From Porphyromonadaceae bacterium (GTDB lineage Bacteria; Bacteroidota; Bacteroidia; Bacteroidales; Paludibacteraceae): DNA of 9,987 bases. The stretch is from NCBI GenBank assembly GCA_905372605.1, contig CAJPPQ010000039.1, positions 1 to 9,987 on the forward strand, given 5' to 3'. Position 1 is the stretch's first letter, and the number at the start of each line of letters is the position of its first letter. The translations under genes and the position numbers were made by a program. Below, one piece after another: positions 5,769-9,987 of this stretch. Under the pieces are notes generated by a model. It saw nothing but the letters and a program-made list of their open reading frames with translations, was not told the origin of the DNA and did no database searches.

Positions 5769-7076
5769 ATGAATATAGCAGTAGTAGGAACGGGTTATGT
5801 GGGATTGGTCTCAGGGGCATGCTTCTCCGAAATGGGGATAAACGTTACTTGCGTCGATATCGACAAAAACAAGATAGAGAGCTTACGCAAAGGCATAGTG
5901 CCTATCTATGAGCCGAATCTTACGGAAATGGTGATAAAAAATCATCGTGCCGGCCGACTACGTTTTGCTACCGACCTCCTCGATTGTCTGCACGATGTAG
6001 AGGTGGTCTTCTGTGCCGTAGGTACTCCGCCCGACGAAGACGGAGCCGCCGACCTGCAATATGTGCTCGATGTAGCCCGTATCGTAGGGCAAAATATCGA
6101 TAAATATACGCTGTTTGTTACGAAAAGTACCGTTCCTGTCGGTACGTCGGAGCAGGTGAAAGATGTTATAGAAAAAGAGATTGCTCGTCGAGGACTCAGT
6201 GTCGAATTCGACGTAGCCTCCAATCCTGAATTTCTCAAAGAAGGTGCTGCCGTAAAAGACTTTATGAGTCCCGACCGCATAGTAGTAGGTGTGGAGACCT
6301 CCAGAGCACGTCAGATAATGGACAGACTCTACAAGCCTTTTACTCTCAACCGTTATCGTATGATATACACCGATATACTTTCGGCAGAGATGATAAAATA
6401 CGCCGCCAACGCTATGCTGGCAACACGAATTTCGTTTATGAACGAGATAGCCAACCTATGCGACTTGGTAGGAGCCGACGTCAATATGGTGCGTCAGGGT
6501 ATCGGTGCAGACTCTCGTATAGGCAATAAGTTTCTCTATCCCGGCTGCGGCTATGGCGGCAGTTGTTTCCCAAAAGACGTGAAAGCTCTCATTCGCACCG
6601 CCTCCGAAAATGGTTACAATATGCGTATATTGCAGGCGGTAGAGGATGTAAACAACTACCAGAAAGGTATATTGTTCGACAAGCTGTGCAAAGTTTTCGA
6701 CTCCGACCTCGAGGGTAAGACCGTCGCTCTGTGGGGATTGTCGTTCAAGCCCGAGACCGACGATATGCGCGAAGCTCCTTCGCTCGTGGTAATCGACAGA
6801 CTCGTCGAAGCCGGCTGTACCGTAAAGGCTTATGACCCCATAGCGATGGACGAATGTCGTCGTCGAATAGGCGATAAGGTGATTTATTCGGCAGATATGT
6901 ACGATGCAGTCGAAGGTGCCGACGCTCTGCTACTGCTTACCGAATGGAAAGAGTTTCGTATGCCGTCGTGGAGCAAGATAGCTCAATCGATGGCAAAACC
7001 CGTAGTAATCGACGGACGAAATATATACGACAAAAAGGAGATGAACGACAATGGATTCGTTTACTTGCATATTTAA
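5769..7076 (+). CDS. ugd: UDP-glucose 6-dehydrogenase
   Basis: This is a 435-residue cytoplasmic enzyme of normal family length. It oxidises UDP-glucose with two NAD+ to UDP-glucuronic acid, a precursor for capsule, exopolysaccharide or glycolipid sugars. The N-terminal Rossmann fold opens with VVGTGYVGLV (GxGxxG at 7-12) and binds NAD with the acidic VDID at 29-32. The central dimerisation and substrate region has NPEFLKEG (152-159) with Glu154, and AEMIKYAAN with Lys210. The catalytic Cys266 sits in GCGYGGSCFPKD, the form typical of UDP-glucose dehydrogenases. The C-terminal UDP-binding domain contains LWGLSFKPETDDMREAPS (321-338). The ATG at 5769 directly precedes the Rossmann fold. The gene follows a terminator and leads a run of four sugar genes. 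I could not define a consensus promoter in the short gap after the terminator. Confidence 0.95.
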   Translation: MNIAVVGTGYVGLVSGACFSEMGINVTCVDIDKNKIESLRKGIVPIYEPNLTEMVIKNHRAGRLRFATDLLDCLHDVEVVFCAVGTPPDEDGAADLQYVLDVARIVGQNIDKYTLFVTKSTVPVGTSEQVKDVIEKEIARRGLSVEFDVASNPEFLKEGAAVKDFMSPDRIVVGVETSRARQIMDRLYKPFTLNRYRMIYTDILSAEMIKYAANAMLATRISFMNEIANLCDLVGADVNMVRQGIGADSRIGNKFLYPGCGYGGSCFPKDVKALIRTASENGYNMRILQAVEDVNNYQKGILFDKLCKVFDSDLEGKTVALWGLSFKPETDDMREAPSLVVIDRLVEAGCTVKAYDPIAMDECRRRIGDKVIYSADMYDAVEGADALLLLTEWKEFRMPSWSKIAQSMAKPVVIDGRNIYDKKEMNDNGFVYLHI

Positions 7077-7101
7077 TCACAAAAATAAAAATGCCGCAAC
7101 T

Positions 7102-8385
7102 ATGGACAGAATAGCAATCATCGGACTCGGATACGTCGGGCTACCTCTTGCGATAGAGTTCGGTAAAAAATATAGAGTAATAGGGTTCGATATAAACAAG
7201 GAGAGGATACAGGAGCTCAAAAAAGGCAGAGACCACACTCTGGAAGCCGATTTGGACGGGCTCAGATATGCCACCGATATACATCGGTCTGCCTCCGATA
7301 GAGGGTTGTCTTTCTCCGACAAAGAAGACGATATCGCAAAGTGCAATATATACATAGTTACCGTACCTACTCCGATCGACAGCTTCAATACTCCTGACCT
7401 CAAACCGCTCATAAAAGCCTCTCAAACAGTGGGTAGAGTGATATCCAAAGGCGATATAGTCATTTACGAATCCACTACTTACCCCGGCTGCACCGAAGAA
7501 GATTGTATTCCCGAGATAGAGAGAGTATCGGGGCTGGTATTCAATAGAGACTTTTTCGCGGGTTACTCGCCCGAACGCATCAACCCCGGCGATAAGATAA
7601 ACACTCTGACAAAGATAAAAAAGGTAACCTCCGGCTCCACTCCCGAGATAGCCGACAGAGTAGACAATCTATATCGCTCCATTATAGAGGCGGGTACACA
7701 CAAAGCCCCATCGATAAAGGTAGCCGAAGCATCGAAAATCATCGAAAATTCGCAACGCGACCTCAATATATCGTTTGTCAACGAACTTGCGTTCATCTTC
7801 GACAAAGTGGGTATCGATACCAATGACGTCATAGAGGCGGCTGCTACAAAATGGAATTTCCTGCGTTACCAACCGGGACTCGTCGGCGGACACTGCATAT
7901 CGGTAGACCCGTATTATTTGGTGAAAAAAGCTGAAAAGCTCGGCTATATCCCGCAAGTAATCTTATCGGGACGGCACGTAAACAACGCTATGGCATCGTT
8001 CATTGCCAGCAAGGTGATGAAACTTATGATAAACAAAGGACTTCCCATCAAAGACTCGAATATACTGATACTCGGAGTAAGCTTCAAAGAGAATTGCCCC
8101 GATATAAGAAATACCAAAGTAGTGGATATATATCGCGAATTCAGAGAGTTCGGAGCTAATGTAGACATCTACGACAACTGGGTCGATAGCGACGAACTTT
8201 ATAATGAATACGGAGTACGCACTATTGCACAGATAGACAAAGACAAGAAATACAGTGCAATAGTATTGGCAGTAGCTCACGACAACTTCAAAACCATAGA
8301 CTTCAAGCGTTACCACAAGGCAGGTACGGTAGTATTCGACGTCAAGTCGGTCGTAGACCGTCGGTTTGTCGACGGTAGACTGTAA
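7102..8385 (+). CDS. Nucleotide-sugar dehydrogenase, TviB/WbpO type
   Basis: This is a 427-residue paralogue of the upstream enzyme. The Rossmann fold starts IAIIGLGYVGLPLA, so the ATG at 7102 was chosen; the in-frame ATG at 7051 would add 17 residues of poor quality and overlap ugd. Motifs are YESTTYPGCTEE (about 122-133), SPERINPGD (156-164), VAEASKIIENSQRDLNI (207-223) and the catalytic Cys265 in GGHCISVDPYYL. The C-terminal domain holds LGVSFKENCPDIRNTK (324-339). The NPGD and GGHC forms place it with enzymes that oxidise UDP-N-acetylhexosamines (UDP-GlcNAc or UDP-GalNAc to the uronic acid), such as TviB of Vi antigen and WbpO. Exact substrate is inferred from family resemblance only. It begins 25 nt after ugd, consistent with one operon. 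Confidence 0.92.
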   Translation: MDRIAIIGLGYVGLPLAIEFGKKYRVIGFDINKERIQELKKGRDHTLEADLDGLRYATDIHRSASDRGLSFSDKEDDIAKCNIYIVTVPTPIDSFNTPDLKPLIKASQTVGRVISKGDIVIYESTTYPGCTEEDCIPEIERVSGLVFNRDFFAGYSPERINPGDKINTLTKIKKVTSGSTPEIADRVDNLYRSIIEAGTHKAPSIKVAEASKIIENSQRDLNISFVNELAFIFDKVGIDTNDVIEAAATKWNFLRYQPGLVGGHCISVDPYYLVKKAEKLGYIPQVILSGRHVNNAMASFIASKVMKLMINKGLPIKDSNILILGVSFKENCPDIRNTKVVDIYREFREFGANVDIYDNWVDSDELYNEYGVRTIAQIDKDKKYSAIVLAVAHDNFKTIDFKRYHKAGTVVFDVKSVVDRRFVDGRL

Positions 8386-8425
8386 GCAATCTCACTCCCG
8401 CACATATATAAAGAATAAACTATTT

Positions 8426-9145
8426 ATGTATAACATTGATACTCCGACGGAAACAATATTGAAAAACAAAAACATCAAAGCCATATTCTTCGATATGGAC
8501 GGTATTTTGTTCAACTCTATGCCCTATCATGCAGAGGCATGGCACAAGGCTCTTTTACATTTCGGGCTCGAATTTTCGCCTTACGAAGCCTATCTGCACG
8601 AGGGACGTACTGCCGATAGTACTATCTACGCCATATACAATAAGTTATACGGACACGATGCCGACCGTAAGACCAAAGACGAAATATATGCACTGAAATC
8701 CTCAATATTCGGTGGGTACCCCGCTCCAAAGCCTATCGAGGGCATATCGGAGGTATTACAGTGGGTCAAACAGCAAAACATTAATTTACTTGTGGTTACC
8801 GGTTCGGCTCAGGTATCGCTTTTCGAGAAATTGCAAGAGTATTTCCCCTCCGTATTCGAAAGGAATCATATCGTATCTGCCTTCGAAGTAAAACACGGCA
8901 AACCTCACCCCGAGCCCTATCTGACGGCTCTCAAGATAGCCGGTGTCGACGCTGAAGAGGCGTTGGTCATAGAAAACGCTCCTCTTGGCATACGTTCGGG
9001 GAGAGCGGCAGGAATATTCACGATAGGCGTAAATACAGGCATATTGACTCGCGACGACCTTAAAGAAGCCGGAGCCAACTTGGTGCTCGATAATATGCAG
9101 CAGTTGAGAGAGTTATTGAAAGATCTCAATTTTGTGCATCGATAA
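8426..9145 (+). CDS. HAD-family hydrolase (beta-phosphoglucomutase-like)
   Basis: This is a 239-residue cytoplasmic HAD protein. Motif I is FFDMDGILFNS with nucleophile Asp23 and acid/base Asp25. Motif II is LLVVTGS with Thr125. Motif III is KHGKPHPEPY with Lys159 as candidate. Motif IV is VIENAPLGIRSGRAAG with Glu183. The helical cap (about 30-95) begins MPYHAEAWHKAL, the pattern of the phosphatase/beta-phosphoglucomutase subgroup. Likely substrates are small sugar phosphates, but none can be named from sequence. The ATG at 8426 was chosen because it leaves a compact leader before motif I; an upstream ATG at 8366 would overlap the previous gene. Motif I has Asn where many members have Asp (LFDS), and motif IV has EN rather than ED. 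It sits 40 nt after the dehydrogenase. Confidence 0.9.
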   Translation: MYNIDTPTETILKNKNIKAIFFDMDGILFNSMPYHAEAWHKALLHFGLEFSPYEAYLHEGRTADSTIYAIYNKLYGHDADRKTKDEIYALKSSIFGGYPAPKPIEGISEVLQWVKQQNINLLVVTGSAQVSLFEKLQEYFPSVFERNHIVSAFEVKHGKPHPEPYLTALKIAGVDAEEALVIENAPLGIRSGRAAGIFTIGVNTGILTRDDLKEAGANLVLDNMQQLRELLKDLNFVHR

Positions 9146-9177
9146 ATAATTGTTTTTAGAGTCGGCAACCTCTCCGT

Positions 9178-9927
9178 ATGCGAAAGATGAAATATTGTGT
9201 CGTTGTACCCGTATATAATTCTGAAACACACGTATCTGACGTAATAAACGACGTATTGCAATATACCCAAGACGTAATCGTCGTAAACGACGGCTCTACC
9301 GACGCTACTCTGCAGGTTATCAGCCGCTTTGTCGGTATCGATGTGGTATCGTACTCACGAAACAGAGGTAAGGGTTACGCTATAAGCAAGGGACTCGACC
9401 GCGCTCTGAAACAGGGATTTACACACGCCGTAACTATCGATGCCGACGGGCAACACAAGGCGTGCGACATACCAAAACTGGTAGAAACAGCCTCAAGACA
9501 CGAAGATGCACTTATAATCGGTTCTCGGAATTTCGGAAACCCATTTATGCCACAAGGCAATAGGTTTGCCAACCGATTTTCGAACTTTTGGTTTCGCCTA
9601 CAGACGGGTATCGGACTACCCGACACACAGACAGGTTTCCGCTTGTATCCACTGCTAAAAATGGGAAAAATGCGACCGTTCACACACCGCTACGAAGCCG
9701 AATTGGAGCTACTCGTTCGTGCTGCATGGCGCAATATAGAGCTCATTCCCACTACGATAGACGTATACTACCCACCTATCGACGAACGCATATCGCACTT
9801 TCGCAAGGGTAGAGACTTCGTAAGAATATCGTTGCTCAATACCGCATTATGTATCATTGCCTTAGGGTATGGCTATCCGTCGATGTTTGTCAGAAAATTG
9901 TGGAAAAAAATTTCTCGTAAGAGCTAA
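9178..9927 (+). CDS. Glycosyltransferase family 2 protein
   Basis: This is a 249-residue GT-A fold transferase of family 2. It starts CVVVPVYNSE and carries VVNDGSTD (35-42) for nucleotide binding and the metal-binding IDADGQH (87-93). The stretch DTQTGFRLYP (149-158) and the YEAELELLVRAAWRNIELI block (172-190) follow, then YYPPIDERISHFRKGRDF (197-214). This pattern resembles the polyprenyl/dolichyl-phosphate sugar transferase group and the transferase domain found in Bacteroidota aryl-polyene or flexirubin-type lipid clusters, usually beside an acyltransferase. A hydrophobic stretch at about 217-233 may associate with the membrane. The start at 9178 gives MRKMKYC; an ATG three codons later is also possible. 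It lies 32 nt after the HAD gene, so it probably ends that transcript. Donor and acceptor are unknown. Confidence 0.92.
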   Translation: MRKMKYCVVVPVYNSETHVSDVINDVLQYTQDVIVVNDGSTDATLQVISRFVGIDVVSYSRNRGKGYAISKGLDRALKQGFTHAVTIDADGQHKACDIPKLVETASRHEDALIIGSRNFGNPFMPQGNRFANRFSNFWFRLQTGIGLPDTQTGFRLYPLLKMGKMRPFTHRYEAELELLVRAAWRNIELIPTTIDVYYPPIDERISHFRKGRDFVRISLLNTALCIIALGYGYPSMFVRKLWKKISRKS

Positions 9928-9930
9928 GTG

Positions 9931-9960
9931 TTCGTAATCCAATAAATTTTATTATCTTTG
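9931..9960 (+). promoter_or_regulatory. Promoter for the gene at the right edge
   Basis: TATCTTTG at 9953-9960 is a full match to the -7 consensus, followed by the common CAC. TTCG at 9931-9934 is a one-mismatch -33 box 18 nt upstream. It sits directly after the glycosyltransferase stop, so the next gene has at least its own additional transcription start. Confidence 0.65.
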
Positions 9961-9980
9961 CACTTCGAATTTAATAGATA

Positions 9981-9987
9981 ATGTTTA
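9981..9987 (+). CDS. Possible start of the next gene (two codons visible)
   Basis: An ATG at 9981-9983 lies 20 nt after the -7 element, the distance expected for a short leader. Only ATGTTTA is visible, so the product cannot be named. Confidence 0.35.

Noticed and set aside
7051..7101. Upstream in-frame ATG for the second dehydrogenase
   Set aside because: The extra 17 residues precede the Rossmann strand without homology and would overlap the end of ugd. The start at 7102 fits the family.
8366..8425. Upstream in-frame ATG for the HAD enzyme
   Set aside because: It lies within the end of the preceding dehydrogenase gene. The ATG at 8426 gives a normal-length HAD protein.

Overview
The window looks like a chromosomal segment from a member of the Bacteroidota, most likely the order Bacteroidales. 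The evidence is several promoters with the Bacteroidota -7 element TAnnTTTG, mostly no Shine-Dalgarno sequences, and suf, ugd and other proteins of Bacteroidales character. I could not search databases, so this placement rests on recognition alone.

Left part, minus strand (1-3277): a probable operon read right to left. It holds sufC (Fe-S assembly ATPase), then sufD (scaffold partner of SufB), then a membrane-anchored LTA-synthase/sulfatase-fold transferase that runs off the left edge. A good -7 element lies just upstream of sufC. Neither sufB nor sufS is in the window, although in many Bacteroidales sufB directly precedes sufC.

Middle part, plus strand (about 3278-5000): an A+T-rich, poorly conserved patch between two blocks of conserved genes. 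It contains a small lipoprotein gene split by a -1 frameshift at an in-frame A_AAA_AAG heptamer. It also contains an unrecognised exported protein with an unusually good Shine-Dalgarno sequence, and the C-terminal remnant of an IS30-family transposase. A clear promoter (TTTG-N19-TAATTTTG) starts immediately after the remnant and drives a membrane-anchored TPR protein, which ends at a strong intrinsic terminator (5708-5742).

Right part, plus strand (5769-9927): four closely spaced genes that look like surface-polysaccharide or glycolipid precursor supply. They are UDP-glucose 6-dehydrogenase (ugd), a second nucleotide-sugar dehydrogenase of the TviB/WbpO type, a HAD phosphatase/phosphomutase, and a family 2 glycosyltransferase. 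The dehydrogenases would make UDP-uronic acids, the HAD enzyme could process a sugar phosphate, and the transferase would use an activated sugar. A new promoter and possible start codon lie at the right edge.

I found no CRISPR array, tRNA, rRNA or convincing undescribed system. The most interesting signal is the frameshifted lipoprotein with its exact slippery heptamer, which is either a recent pseudogene (or base-call error) or a programmed frameshift.
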